DNA of 64,000 bases from Ruminococcaceae bacterium HV4-5-B5C (GCA_900184925.1 FXYJ02000002.1:412869-476868); one strand, 5' to 3'. Positions 1 through 10,344 are shown, numbered from the stretch's first letter. Notes: generated by a model not told the origin, from the sequence alone. Made by a program: numbers and translations.

Positions 1-131
1 GTTTAAATTAAACAGCTGAAAGGCTGCTGCAAGAGGAACGTCGGCTGCTCCCGGCCTTTGGCGCGAAATCGTATTCAGTACTCTCATTCGCCGGGCAGAA
101 CAGGAGCACAAAAGGAGTTCAGGGATTGTCT

Positions 132-152
132 GCCGCGAATGGTAGACCATTC
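132..152. repeat. Candidate serine-recombinase crossover site 1
   Basis: A perfect 7+2+7 palindrome, GAATGGT-AG-ACCATTC, lies at 137-152 and is preceded by GCCGC. Two short arms around a two-base centre are typical of crossover sites of serine invertases and resolvases, and a serine recombinase gene ends 143 bases away. The role is inferred. Confidence 0.4.
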
Positions 153-258
153 CGTTCGGATTATGATATACTGTTACTTAGGCAAATTTTCGACACATTT
201 GTTTATCTTATGTCATGATCTGAACGCTGACTGTGGTAAAAATGACATCCCGGATGCT

Positions 259-275
259 GCCGCAAATGGTCTACC
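259..275. repeat. Candidate serine-recombinase crossover site 2 (half-degenerate)
   Basis: GCCGC-A-AATGGT-CT-ACC repeats site 1, with the central dinucleotide changed from AG to CT, its reverse complement. The right arm decays after ACC. It lies just beyond the 3' end of the serine recombinase gene. The role is inferred. Confidence 0.35.
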
Positions 276-294
276 TTTTCCTGCAAAATAATCC

Positions 295-891
295 TTAATT
301 TTCACTCATTTTTACCCATCTTAAAAAGGTATCCTGAGACACATGAAGCCTTCTGGCTGCTTCCCTTGACGCAAATTCATTCCCCTGCCACTGCGCTTTC
401 ACCTGCTCAAATTCTTTTGGCTTTGGAATGGGCGGGCGGCCGAACCGGAGACCCCGTGCCTTTGCTGCAGCGATTCCCTCCTTCTGGCGCTGGCGGATAA
501 ACTCGCGCTCCGTCTGCGCTACATAGGAGAGAAGCTGCAGTACAATGTCCGCAATCAGCGTGCCCGTCAGGTCCCTGTCCTTGCGGGTGTCCAGCAGAGG
601 CATGTCAAGCACGACGATATCCGCACGTTTTTTCTTCGTAATGGTCCGCCACTGATCGAGAATTTCGGAGTAATTTCTTCCCAGACGGTCGATGCTTTTG
701 ATAACGATCACGTCGTTGGGCTTAATTTTTCGGATCAGCTTCTGATATTGCGGGCGGTTGAAGTCTTTTCCACTCAGCTTGTCCATATAAATCTGTTCCG
801 GTGGAACCGGAAATTCTTCCAAAGCGCGCAGCTGCCGATCTTCGTTTTGTTCCCTTGTGGAAACTCGTACATATCCATAGACCTTGTTCAT
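295..891 (-). CDS. Serine recombinase (resolvase/invertase family)
   Basis: 198-residue small serine recombinase that would cut and rejoin DNA through a 5'-phosphoserine link. The N-terminal resolvase domain starts GYVRVSTREQ, placing the nucleophile at Ser11. The conserved SIDRLGRNY segment and the long E helix (REFIRQRQKEGIAAAKARG) follow. The C-terminal ~45 residues (GRPPIPKP, then FASREAARRLHVSQDTFLRWVK) form a helix-turn-helix DNA-binding domain. The length is normal for the Pin/Tn3-resolvase type. The ATG is preceded by GGAAGGGG at good spacing. No transposase partner lies beside it, and two short palindromic repeats sit downstream at 132-152 and 259-275. Whether it inverts, resolves or is a remnant of a mobile element is not decided by the sequence. 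Confidence 0.9.
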   Translation of the reverse strand: MNKVYGYVRVSTREQNEDRQLRALEEFPVPPEQIYMDKLSGKDFNRPQYQKLIRKIKPNDVIVIKSIDRLGRNYSEILDQWRTITKKKRADIVVLDMPLLDTRKDRDLTGTLIADIVLQLLSYVAQTEREFIRQRQKEGIAAAKARGLRFGRPPIPKPKEFEQVKAQWQGNEFASREAARRLHVSQDTFLRWVKMSEN

Positions 892-901
892 TGGGTACCC
901 C

Positions 902-945
902 TTCCGGTGGATTTTTACTATCTATACCATAATTATTCACCGGAA
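902..945 (-). promoter_or_regulatory. Inverted repeat upstream of the serine recombinase
   Basis: TTCCGGTG at 902-909 and CACCGGAA at 938-945 form an 8-base perfect inverted repeat. It flanks an AT-rich stretch that includes TATGGTATAGAT on the minus strand, just upstream of the recombinase start. It could be an operator or a recombination half-site pair. Confidence 0.3.
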
Positions 946-1028
946 TAGTATCTCCGCGAGATTTTTATCCGCAGGAGATCATGCTCATTTCCGGTGCGGC
1001 AAAGAGGGAAAAACGCCCGCCGTGCCTC

Positions 1029-1060
1029 AAAAAAATGCCAGCGCCGTTAAGACGCTGGCA
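1029..1060 (-). terminator. Rho-independent terminator after the chemoreceptor remnant
   Basis: Read on the minus strand, TGCCAGCG and CGCTGGCA form a stem around a loop, followed by seven T. It lies just downstream of the remnant methyl-accepting protein reading frame. Confidence 0.75.
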
Positions 1061-1097
1061 ATATTTGGGCTGCAGTTGCCCTTTGGAAAAACGCTTT

Positions 1098-1241
1098 TTA
1101 TTCTTCGTTATCCAGCTGAAATTTTCCGACTTCCAGCTTAAGACTCTGCGCCTGAGCGGCCAGTTCTTCACTGGAAGCCGAGCTTTCTTCGGCGGTCGCG
1201 GCGTTTGTCTGCACTACGGAAGAGACCTGCGACAGCCCCTG
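1098..1241 (-). pseudogene. C-terminal remnant of a methyl-accepting chemotaxis protein
   Basis: The last ~47 residues (GLSQVSSVVQTNAATAEESS ... KLEVGKFQL) match the conserved end of the chemoreceptor signalling domain, including the second methylation-helix region with paired Glu and Ser residues. The frame continues upstream to 1340 but no longer looks like a receptor: sensor, membrane and HAMP segments are all absent. The stop and terminator are intact, so only the 3' tail of the gene survives. No complete chemotaxis gene is nearby. The remnant lies between a serine recombinase and housekeeping genes, so an insertion or deletion event probably removed the rest. The bases at 1242-1430 hold nothing else I can identify. 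Confidence 0.75.
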
Positions 1242-1430
1242 ACTTTTACATTGTTCAGCCACTTCAACATGAGCGGGGCATCCCTTCTGGACAGGAAGTA
1301 GTCTTCCTGAGCAGGTGGATTCCGTCACAGTTTCGTTCAAAGAATTGTTTCACGCTGAGATTGAAAGCAAAAGCTGGGGCAACCGGCCTTTTCAGGACGA
1401 ATGCTCCAGCTCATTTTTGAACCTTTTCAG

Positions 1431-1718
1431 CTATTCCTTATGCTCACCGCTGTGCTTTCGGAGATGATGTACGGCAAAAAAGCAAACCGCGGAAAGCAGG
1501 ACCCCGAAAACAGCAACAGTCAGGTTGGGGTTTGCGTACGCGGCGTTCTGCGTTACAGGGAAAAGGCCAAGCAGTTTTGAAGAACCGTCGTGAAGGATCT
1601 CTTTGAGGTGAGCATTTGCGTAAAGGTAAAGTACCGTCTGGTTAACCGCGAGCAAGAGGGAAAGAACTCCGAGAACGATCAACTTCACGCGTGTCTGTTT
1701 TCGGTTTTCCGGTGCCAT
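1431..1718 (-). CDS. Small two-helix membrane protein, unknown function
   Basis: 95 residues with a basic N-terminus (ENRKQTRVK), a membrane helix at about residues 11-33, an external stretch of ~30 residues and a second helix at about 67-85, ending in a charged His-rich tail (HHLRKHSGEHKE). The start ATG has GGAGGAATG upstream at normal spacing, so it is probably translated. It lies 135 bases downstream of gatB on the same strand. I do not recognise the family. Confidence 0.6.
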   Translation of the reverse strand: MAPENRKQTRVKLIVLGVLSLLLAVNQTVLYLYANAHLKEILHDGSSKLLGLFPVTQNAAYANPNLTVAVFGVLLSAVCFFAVHHLRKHSGEHKE

Positions 1719-1853
1719 CTGTCATTCCTCCAGTCGTTCTTTGTCCCTGATGTGCTGCCAGGCCTGTGCTTCCTCCGGAAGTCGCAGAAAAACTCTCCCG
1801 CCTGATGTGCCTCGGGTTTTCACAATGCTGAAAGGCGGAGTGTGAATGCAGGC

Positions 1854-3268
1854 TCAGCCTGCCATAATCTCGGAAAGAATCGCTTCGGCTTCCTGTGGAT
1901 TGGCACGGCCGCGTGTTGCTTTCATGACCGCGCCGAGCACGGCTTTGAGCGCTTTTTCCTTGCCTGCGCGGTAATCCTTTACGGCGTTGGGGTTATCGGC
2001 TGCGGCCTGCTCACAGATTTTGCGCAGGTCGTCCGCGCCGACGCCCGCAAGATCTTTTTCACTCAGAAATTCGGACGCCGGTTTGCCGGTGTCGAGCATT
2101 TTCTCGAGTGTGGACTTCAGAAGGTTCATGCGGAGCTTTCCTTCGTCGAGGAGCTTCACGAGGGCGTTCAGGTTTTCGGGTGAAACGGTTACACGGAATT
2201 CTTCTTTCTCCGCGTCGGTCGCAAGACGGGCGAAAATCGAGCCTGTGATGCAGTTGGCAACGGCGCGCGGGTTTTTCGTGCCCTTTGCCGCCGCTTCGAA
2301 ATAATCCGCAATACGTCGATGCTCAATGAGCAGCCGGGCGTCCGCTTCCGGCAGGCCGAAGTCCTTTACAAAGCGGCTGAAGCGGGCCTGCGGGTCTTCC
2401 GGCATACGGGCCTTCAGCTCCGCGAGCTTTTCCGGCGAAACGCGGATTGCCACAAGGTCGGGGTCGCGGAAATAGCGATAGTCGTTGGCGTCTTCCTTGC
2501 CGCGCATTCCTTCCGTGCAGCCGGTGCCTTCGTCGTAGCGCCGGGTCTCCTGCACGATTTCTTCGCCGCTTTCCAGCAGGTCGATCTGCCGCTCCGTCTC
2601 GTATTCCATCGCCTTTGTCATGTGCGAAAAGGAGTTCATATTCTTGATTTCCGTACGGGTGCCAAGCTTGTCGGAGCCCTTTGGCCGCACGGAGATATTC
2701 ACGTCGCAGCGCAGCGATCCCTCCTGCATTTTGCAGTCGGAAACACCGATGTAGCGCATGATCATCTGTAATTTTTCGAGGTACTCGACTGCCTCGTCAA
2801 TACTGCGGATATCCGGCTCCGAAACGATTTCGATCAGCGGAACGCCGCCGCGGTTATAGTCAACGAGCGTGTTGCCGCGCTCGTGCACAAGTTTGCCCGC
2901 GTCTTCCTCAATATGAATGCGCGTCAGGCGGATTTTGCGCCCGTTTGACAGTTCCACGTAGCCCTTCTGGCAGAGCGGCTGGTCGTATTCCGAAATCTGG
3001 TATGCCTTCGGCAGATCGGGGTACACATAGTTTTTGCGGTCCATTTTCGCGTTGGGGTTGATCTCGCAGTGCGTCGCGAGCCCCGCCATAACCGCATACT
3101 CCACCACGGCCCGGTTCAGCTTCGGCAGCGTGCCGGGCAGGCCGATGCAGACGGGGCAGCAGTGCGTGTTCGGCTCGCCGCCGAACTCCGTCGTGCAGGA
3201 GCAGAAGATTTTGGTTTTCGTCGAAAGCTCCACGTGCGTCTCAAGACCGCACACAAGTTCCCAGTCCT

Positions 3269-3272
<4 letters not shown>
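1854..3272 (-). CDS. gatB: Aspartyl/glutamyl-tRNA amidotransferase subunit B
   Basis: 472-residue GatB, the subunit of GatCAB that binds misacylated Glu-tRNA(Gln) or Asp-tRNA(Asn) and phosphorylates the side-chain carboxyl before amidation in the cytoplasm. The N-terminal cradle domain begins WELVCGLETHVELSTKTKIF. Conserved segments NRGGVPLIEIVSEPD and SLRCDVNIS follow, and the C-terminal YqeY-like tail (about residues 325-472) contacts tRNA. Length is normal. Its start overlaps the gatA stop by 4 bases, showing translational coupling in gatCAB. The window has no glnS or asnS, which fits use of the transamidation route. Confidence 0.97.
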
Positions 3273-4741
<1,469 letters not shown>

Positions 4742-4750
4742 CAGCCTCTC

Positions 4751-5029
4751 CTACCTGCGCCGGCGCACGAGGAAGTATCCGTCCTCGCGGCTTTCCGCAT
4801 TTTTCAGGATTTCCTCGCGGTCGAACGAGGGAACAACGGTGTCCTCACGGAACACGTTCGAAAGGCCGTTGATATTGTCAAAGTCGGAAGCATCCGCCGT
4901 TGCCGCACTGATGGTGTCGGCAAAGCCGATGATCTCGTTCATGTCCTTCGTCAGGCCGTCGAGCTCCTCGGGAGCGACGGATAGCTTGGCGAGGTTTGCA
5001 ATTTTCAGGATCTCCTCATGCGTTACCAT
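4751..5029 (-). CDS. gatC: Aspartyl/glutamyl-tRNA amidotransferase subunit C
   Basis: 92-residue GatC, the belt-like subunit that wraps around GatA and stabilises its contact with GatB. The conserved opening (EEILKIANLAKLSVAPEE) and the DFDNINGLSNVFREDTV segment are typical. Length is normal for the family (~95). It lies 21 bases downstream of aspS and 9 bases before gatA, giving the order aspS-gatC-gatA-gatB. Confidence 0.95.
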   Translation of the reverse strand: MVTHEEILKIANLAKLSVAPEELDGLTKDMNEIIGFADTISAATADASDFDNINGLSNVFREDTVVPSFDREEILKNAESREDGYFLVRRRR

Positions 5030-5050
5030 GCAGTTACCTCCCGGACGATA

Positions 5051-6802
5051 TTATTTTCTCAGTTTGATGTGCACTTCGCGGAGCTGTTGCTCCGTCACTT
5101 CGTTCGGCGCACCCATCATGACGTCCTGCGCGTTGGAGTTCATCGGGAATGCAATCACTTCCCGGATGTTGTCTTCGTCCGTCAGGAGCATGAGCATGCG
5201 GTCGACGCCCGGTGCCATGCCGGCATGCGGCGGTGCTCCGAACTGGAACGCATGGTACAGGGAGGTGAACTTCGTTTTGAGGTCTTCCTCGGTGTAGCCT
5301 GCAATCTCGAACGCCTTTTTCATGATGTCGATGCGGTGGTTGCGCACGGCGCCCGAAGAAAGCTCGATGCCGTTGCACACAATGTCGTACTGATAGGCGA
5401 GAACGTCTTCCGGCTTTTTATTCAGCAGCGCGTCCATCCCGCCCTGCGGCATGGAGAACGGGTTGTGCGTGAAGCCCATGGCTCCGGTCTCCTCGTCGGG
5501 CTCGAACATCGGGAAGTCCACAATAAAGCAGAACTCGAAGCGGTTTTTGTCGATCAAATTCAGGCGTTCGCCCAGCTCCGTGCGGATTTGGCCTGCGAGC
5601 TTCGGGGCAATATCCGCTTCGTCGGCGATGAAGAAAATGACGCATCCGGGTTTTAAATTCGTGCGCTTTGTCAGCTCGTCGCGGCGGTCGTCCGGCAGAT
5701 ATTTGTTGATGGGGCCCTGATATTCGCCGCTTTCGGTTACTTTGATATAACCGAGGCCCTTCATGCCGATGCTCTCGGCATATTTGAGCATATTTTCGAA
5801 GAAACTCCGAGGCTGCCCGGCACAGTCCGGCACGTTGACGGCGCGAACGGTCTTGCGCTGGAATGGCTTGAACTCGGTTCCTTCAAAAATATCGGTGATG
5901 TCGATGATTTCGAGCGGGTTGCGCAGATCCGGTTTGTCGGAGCCGTATTTCAGCATGGACTCCGCGTAGGGAATGCGGCGGAACGGCGCCGGAGAAACCT
6001 GTTTGTCGGAGAATTTGCGGAACGTGTCGCCCACAACTTCTTCTGCCACGGCAAAGACGTCCTCCTGCGTGGCAAACGCCATTTCAAAGTCGAGTTGGTA
6101 GAATTCGCCCGGTGAGCGGTCGGCGCGCGCATCTTCATCGCGGAAGCACGGCGCAAGCTGGAAGTACCGGTCGAAACCGGAGACCATGAGCAGCTGTTTA
6201 AAAAGCTGCGGGGCCTGCGGCAGGGCGTAGAATTTGCCCGGGTGGCGGCGGCTAGGAATGAGGTAGTCGCGCGCGCCCTCCGGCGAGGAGGCCGAAAGGA
6301 TCGGCGTCTGGATCTCAAGAAACCCGAGGTCGGTCATTTTCCGGCGCAGATAGGAGATCAACTGTGAGCGGAGCACAATATTCTGATGGACTTTGGGGTT
6401 TCGCAGGTCAAGGTAACGGTATTTGAGGCGGACGTCCTCTTTCGTTTCGAGAGAGGAATCCACTTCGAACGGCAGAGGGGCAAGCACCTCGCCGAGAACG
6501 GACAACTCTTCCACGCGGATCTCCACGGTGCCGGTCGGGATTTTTGGATTTACCGTGTCGGCGTCGCGCAGTACGACCCTGCCCTTCGCGGTAAGGGTGC
6601 ACTCCTTGCCTATGGTTTTGAGCATATCCTGATTGTGGATGACGATCTGTACGACGCCGTAATGGTCGCGCAGGTCAAGAAACTGCACGCCGCCGTGGTC
6701 GCGGATATTCTCCACCCAGCCTGCCACGCGGACCTCTTTCCCGATGTCCTTTTCCCCGATCTCGCCGCAGTAGTGCGTGTGATACTCGTTGACACTGATC
6801 AT
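5051..6802 (-). CDS. aspS: Aspartyl-tRNA synthetase
   Basis: 583-residue bacterial-type class II AspRS, which charges tRNA(Asp) with aspartate. An N-terminal OB-fold anticodon-binding domain (residues ~1-105) is followed by the catalytic core, with motif 2 near CFRDEDARADR, the bacterial GAD insertion (~285-420) and motif 3 in GMAPGVDRMLMLL. Its place directly before gatCAB suggests that it may also make Asp-tRNA(Asn) for amidation. That non-discriminating behaviour is inferred from context only. It has its own promoter upstream (6844-6872). Confidence 0.97.
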   Translation of the reverse strand: MISVNEYHTHYCGEIGEKDIGKEVRVAGWVENIRDHGGVQFLDLRDHYGVVQIVIHNQDMLKTIGKECTLTAKGRVVLRDADTVNPKIPTGTVEIRVEELSVLGEVLAPLPFEVDSSLETKEDVRLKYRYLDLRNPKVHQNIVLRSQLISYLRRKMTDLGFLEIQTPILSASSPEGARDYLIPSRRHPGKFYALPQAPQLFKQLLMVSGFDRYFQLAPCFRDEDARADRSPGEFYQLDFEMAFATQEDVFAVAEEVVGDTFRKFSDKQVSPAPFRRIPYAESMLKYGSDKPDLRNPLEIIDITDIFEGTEFKPFQRKTVRAVNVPDCAGQPRSFFENMLKYAESIGMKGLGYIKVTESGEYQGPINKYLPDDRRDELTKRTNLKPGCVIFFIADEADIAPKLAGQIRTELGERLNLIDKNRFEFCFIVDFPMFEPDEETGAMGFTHNPFSMPQGGMDALLNKKPEDVLAYQYDIVCNGIELSSGAVRNHRIDIMKKAFEIAGYTEEDLKTKFTSLYHAFQFGAPPHAGMAPGVDRMLMLLTDEDNIREVIAFPMNSNAQDVMMGAPNEVTEQQLREVHIKLRK

Positions 6803-6843
6803 AATTTCCCCAAGTCCCCTTTTTTGCTTTTCTGTATTAACTG

Positions 6844-6872
6844 ATTATAGCATGAAACAAGCGGCGCTTCAA
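6844..6872 (-). promoter_or_regulatory. Sigma-A-type promoter of aspS-gatCAB
   Basis: On the minus strand TTGAAG and TATAAT are separated by 17 bases, about 40 bases upstream of the aspS start. No T-box leader is visible between this promoter and the gene. Confidence 0.65.
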
Positions 6873-6987
6873 CGGCGCGTTTTCCCGGGAGCACCGCAGG
6901 TCCGGGTGCGTATATACTTTATTATCATAGCATATTTCCGCCGGAATTGCGATGCTTTTTCTGAGGAATCACGCCGGGTGTCCGCCG

Positions 6988-8205
6988 CTATTGCGCGCGG
7001 ACGAGCGCAGCGAGAATTTCGGCCATTTTGTCCATTGCCTGCACGGGGATGAACTCGAAGCGGCTGTGGTAATTGTAGCCGCCCGTCGGCAGATTGGGGC
7101 AGGGGAGGCCTTTGTACGAAAGCATCGCGCCGTCCGTGCCGCCGCGGATGGGCACCGTTTTCGGTTCGACGCCGCATTCCCGCATGGCACGCTCTGCGCG
7201 TTCCACAATCCCCATGTGCTGTTCCATGACGGATTTCATGTTGTAATACTGGTCTTTCTGTTTCAGCTCGAACGTCCCCGCCCCGTATTTTTCGTTCAGG
7301 TAATCCGCCGCGCGGCGGAGATACGCCTTGCGCGCTTCGAATTTTCCCCGGTCGTGGTCGCGGACGATATAATGCAGCTCGGCCTTTTCTTCGCAGCCTT
7401 CAAAATGCAGCAGATGGTAAAAGCCCTCGTAACCCTCGGTGTGTTCGGGTGTTTCGGCGGGCGGGAGCATGGCGTTGAACTCGATGCCGAGGAGCACGGC
7501 GTTCCGCATTTTGTTTTTCGCGTCCCCCGGGTGGGTGGCTGCGCCGCGGACGGTCAGCACGGCCGAAGCCGCGTTGAAGTTTTCATATTCCAGCTCGCCG
7601 AGTCTGCCGCCGTCCACCGTGTAGGCGAAGTCCGCTCCGAATGCTTTGAGGTCGAAGTGGTCCGTGCCGCGCCCGATCTCCTCATCCGGCGTAAACGCCA
7701 CGGCAATTTTCCCGTGCGGGACATTGCTTTTTCGAATCAGCTCCGCCGCCGTCAGAATTTCCGCGATGCCGGCCTTGTCGTCGGCGCCAAGCAGCGTGGT
7801 GCCGTCGGTCACAATAAGGTCTTTTCCGCGGCATTCTTCCAAGCAGGGAAATTGGGACGGGCGGAGAAAAATCTGATTTTTTTCGTTCAGCACGATGTCT
7901 CCGTCCGTGTAGTTTTCCACGATGCGCGGTTGAATGCCGTCGCCCTTTGCGGAGGAACTTGTGTCCATGTGTGAAATCAGCCCGATGACGGGGTGTTTCC
8001 CGCCGCAGTTCGGTGCAAGAAAGCCGTAGACGTAGCCAAATTCATCCCGCCGGACGTCTTCAAAGCCGAGGCATTTCATTTCTTCCGCGAGGCGGTCTGC
8101 GAGCACAAGCTGCTTTTGCGTGCTAGGGCAGACGTTTCCCGGGGCGTTCTCGTCCGAGGTAGTGTCGTATGTCACATAATCGAGAAACCTTTCAAAAGCT
8201 CTCAT
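6988..8205 (-). CDS. pepT: Peptidase T (tripeptide aminopeptidase)
   Basis: 405-residue M20B metallopeptidase that removes N-terminal residues from tripeptides in the cytoplasm. Zinc-binding motifs are present: LISHMDTSSSAKG (His and Asp ligands), GADDKAG (bridging Asp), PDEEIGRG (catalytic and liganding Glu) and the C-terminal NYHSRFEF (His ligand). The ATG at 8205 follows AAGGAATAAAAG and gives the normal family length. An upstream in-frame extension to 8247 is not supported. It is monocistronic: aspS downstream has its own promoter. Confidence 0.93.
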   Translation of the reverse strand: MRAFERFLDYVTYDTTSDENAPGNVCPSTQKQLVLADRLAEEMKCLGFEDVRRDEFGYVYGFLAPNCGGKHPVIGLISHMDTSSSAKGDGIQPRIVENYTDGDIVLNEKNQIFLRPSQFPCLEECRGKDLIVTDGTTLLGADDKAGIAEILTAAELIRKSNVPHGKIAVAFTPDEEIGRGTDHFDLKAFGADFAYTVDGGRLGELEYENFNAASAVLTVRGAATHPGDAKNKMRNAVLLGIEFNAMLPPAETPEHTEGYEGFYHLLHFEGCEEKAELHYIVRDHDRGKFEARKAYLRRAADYLNEKYGAGTFELKQKDQYYNMKSVMEQHMGIVERAERAMRECGVEPKTVPIRGGTDGAMLSYKGLPCPNLPTGGYNYHSRFEFIPVQAMDKMAEILAALVRAQ

Positions 8206-8312
8206 TCTTTTATTCCTTTCCCATGGTTCCGGATTGCCCGAAAACATAACCGTTCATTTTTCCAACGGTCGGCTTTGTTCATCATACGCTTTTTCCCGGA
8301 GGGGGAAAAGCC

Positions 8313-9680
8313 CTAAATCCCGTTCCAGGCGTCTTTCAGGCACTGCACCGCGCCGGGAATATCCGCAATCGGAATTCCCGCGAAACCGAGCCGCACGGAC
8401 CCGTCTCCCGCGGGCTGTACGCGCACCCCGTTTTCCCGGGCGAGGCGGCAGAGCCCGGCGGCGCTTTCCTGCGTTTGAAGGGCAAGTGTTACCGTAAGCT
8501 GTGTTTCCTGCAGCAGAATTTCCGCGCGCCCGTCAAATGCGTCGTGCAGGCAGCGCAGAAGTGTTTCACTTTTCGCGCCGTAGAGCTTGCGAAGGCGGCG
8601 CAGGTGGCGTTCCATCTGCCCGGCCCGGATATATTCGGCCAGTGCGAGCTGCTCAACCTTCGAGGCGGTCTGGTTGTATTTCGCGGAGCGCTGCCGGTAG
8701 CGCCCGAGCAGCTCCGGCGTCAGGATCATATAGCCGATGCGTACGGAGGGGAGCAGGAGCTTTGAGAACGAGCCGAGGTATACGACGCCCCGTCCGTCGG
8801 CAATACCCTGCATGGCGGGTACCGGGCGGGCGCGGTAGCGCAGTTCGCCGTTGTAGTCGTCTTCAATCAGAATGCTGTCGGTGCGTGAAGCCCAGTCCAG
8901 AAGTTCCATCCGTCGGCTCATGGGAATGGCGGAGCCGGAACCGACGCGGTTTGACGGGCTGACATAGACGAGGCGCGCGCCGCTTTTTTCGAGTGCGTCC
9001 ATGCGGATGCCGTCCCCGTCGCGGGGGAGTTTCAGCACAGGCAGGCCGAAGTCGCAGAAAACCTGTTCGGCCTGCGGAAAGCCGGGGCTTTCAATGGCCA
9101 CGGAGGGCTTTTCCGCGCTTAGCAGACCGCAGAGAAGCGAAAGGAGCGGCTGGGTGCCCGCGCCGATCACGATCTGTTCCGGGCGGGCGACGGCTCCCCG
9201 CGCCGCGAAGCTGTAAGCGGAGAGCGCTTCGCGCAGCTCCGGTTCCCCCTGTGGGCCGCCGTAGGAGGCGAGCACATCCTGCCGGTTTAATGCGGCGCGC
9301 ACGTTGCGACGCCAGATGCGGATGTCGGAGCTGCCGATGTCCACGCAGTCAGTGCCGAAATTATACCGGGCGGGGAGCTGAGGTTCGGTACGCGCGGGCA
9401 GAGGAGCGGTCCGACGCTCCGTTTCGCCGGGCCCGATGCCGCGCGCAAAATAGCCGCGCCTCGGCGACGGCCGCAGATACCCTTCCACGCAGAGCTGCTG
9501 GTAGGCCGTTTCCACGGTGGTGCAGCTTAAACCCAGGTCTCCTGCAAGGCGGCGCACCGAGGGAAGACGGTCGCCCTCCTGCAGATAACCCGACTCCACC
9601 GCGCGGCGGATGGACAGGTAAAGCTGGTGATACAGCGGTATTTCCGAGTTTTTATCAAGCGTGAGGTAATCGTATGCCAT
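8313..9680 (-). CDS. MocR/PdxR-type GntR regulator with aminotransferase-like domain
   Basis: 455-residue fusion of a winged-helix GntR domain (about residues 1-75, with SVRRLAGDLGLSCTTVETAY) to a fold-type I aminotransferase-like domain that binds pyridoxal phosphate. The PLP-binding lysine lies in GSFSKLLLPSVRIGYM. Family members sense PLP, GABA or related amines and regulate a divergent neighbour. Start ATG 9680 follows GGAAGGGG at 8 bases; an upstream GTG at 9698 is the less likely start. The gene is divergent from an ECF transporter S component 140 bases away, the classic regulator-target layout, so control of vitamin B6 uptake or a similar process is a reasonable inference. Confidence 0.88.
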   Translation of the reverse strand: MAYDYLTLDKNSEIPLYHQLYLSIRRAVESGYLQEGDRLPSVRRLAGDLGLSCTTVETAYQQLCVEGYLRPSPRRGYFARGIGPGETERRTAPLPARTEPQLPARYNFGTDCVDIGSSDIRIWRRNVRAALNRQDVLASYGGPQGEPELREALSAYSFAARGAVARPEQIVIGAGTQPLLSLLCGLLSAEKPSVAIESPGFPQAEQVFCDFGLPVLKLPRDGDGIRMDALEKSGARLVYVSPSNRVGSGSAIPMSRRMELLDWASRTDSILIEDDYNGELRYRARPVPAMQGIADGRGVVYLGSFSKLLLPSVRIGYMILTPELLGRYRQRSAKYNQTASKVEQLALAEYIRAGQMERHLRRLRKLYGAKSETLLRCLHDAFDGRAEILLQETQLTVTLALQTQESAAGLCRLARENGVRVQPAGDGSVRLGFAGIPIADIPGAVQCLKDAWNGI

Positions 9681-9822
9681 ACGGGCGGCCCCTTCCACTG
9701 TACTGATTCGTTTTTCATAAACTGCGCCTTTTCACAGCAACAGATTCCGGTTAAAATGATAGCACATCAATTCGGATATGCAAGAGCAAAAATGATTCTC
9801 TGTCGGAGAAAGGAACCGTGAC

Positions 9823-10344
9823 TTGGCAATGGAAAAGAAATCTCCTTTACATTTAATGGTGCTGACAGCGCTGTTCGGCGCCATGATTTTTGCGGTGACC
9901 GCGTATATTCTCCACATCCCGACCCCGGCGACGGGCGGTTATATTCATCTCGGGGACGCGCTTGTCTACCTTGCCGCGAGTATGCTTCCGTGGCCGAACG
10001 CCGTCGCTGCCGCGGCCATCGGCGAGGCGCTGTCCGACGCGCTGACCGGCAGCGTCGTCTACGCGCTACCCACGCTCGTCATCAAATCTGCTATGGCGCT
10101 CTGTTTTACTTCGGCGGGCGCCCGCATCCTCACGAAGAGGAATGCGCTGGCCTGCATTCCGGCCGGGCTGATCTGCGTCGCCGGCTATTACCTGACGGAA
10201 GCGTTTCTGCTTCACAGCTTCATTGCTCCGGTCGCCGAGATTCCGGGCAATGTCGTTCAGGCATCGGCCAGTGCCGCCGTTTATCTGCTGTTCGGCAGGG
10301 CGTTCGACCGGGCAAAAATGAAGGCGCGGCTTCAAAGTCTGTGA
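9823..10344 (+). CDS. ECF transporter substrate-capture (S) component
   Basis: 173-residue integral membrane protein with about six hydrophobic segments. It has the ECF S-component pattern: an N-terminal basic stretch and LTALFGAMIFAVTAYIL, then GGYIHLGDALVYLAASMLP and EALSDALTG. S components bind a vitamin and pair with the shared EcfA-EcfA'-EcfT module, which is encoded at 46.0-48.6 kb in this window. It resembles the TIGR04002 group, whose substrate is not settled. The neighbouring MocR regulator makes pyridoxine or a related compound a guess. The frame opens at TTG 9823, seven bases after AGGAA. ATG 9829 is an alternative start. Confidence 0.8.
   Translation: MAMEKKSPLHLMVLTALFGAMIFAVTAYILHIPTPATGGYIHLGDALVYLAASMLPWPNAVAAAAIGEALSDALTGSVVYALPTLVIKSAMALCFTSAGARILTKRNALACIPAGLICVAGYYLTEAFLLHSFIAPVAEIPGNVVQASASAAVYLLFGRAFDRAKMKARLQSL

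Noticed and set aside
58..291. 77-residue open frame at the left edge
   Set aside because: Runs through both candidate crossover sites, lacks a ribosome-binding site and has no recognisable features.
6803..6987. T-box leader before aspS
   Set aside because: The promoter lies only ~40 bases from the start codon, too close for a T-box, and no specifier or T-box core was seen.
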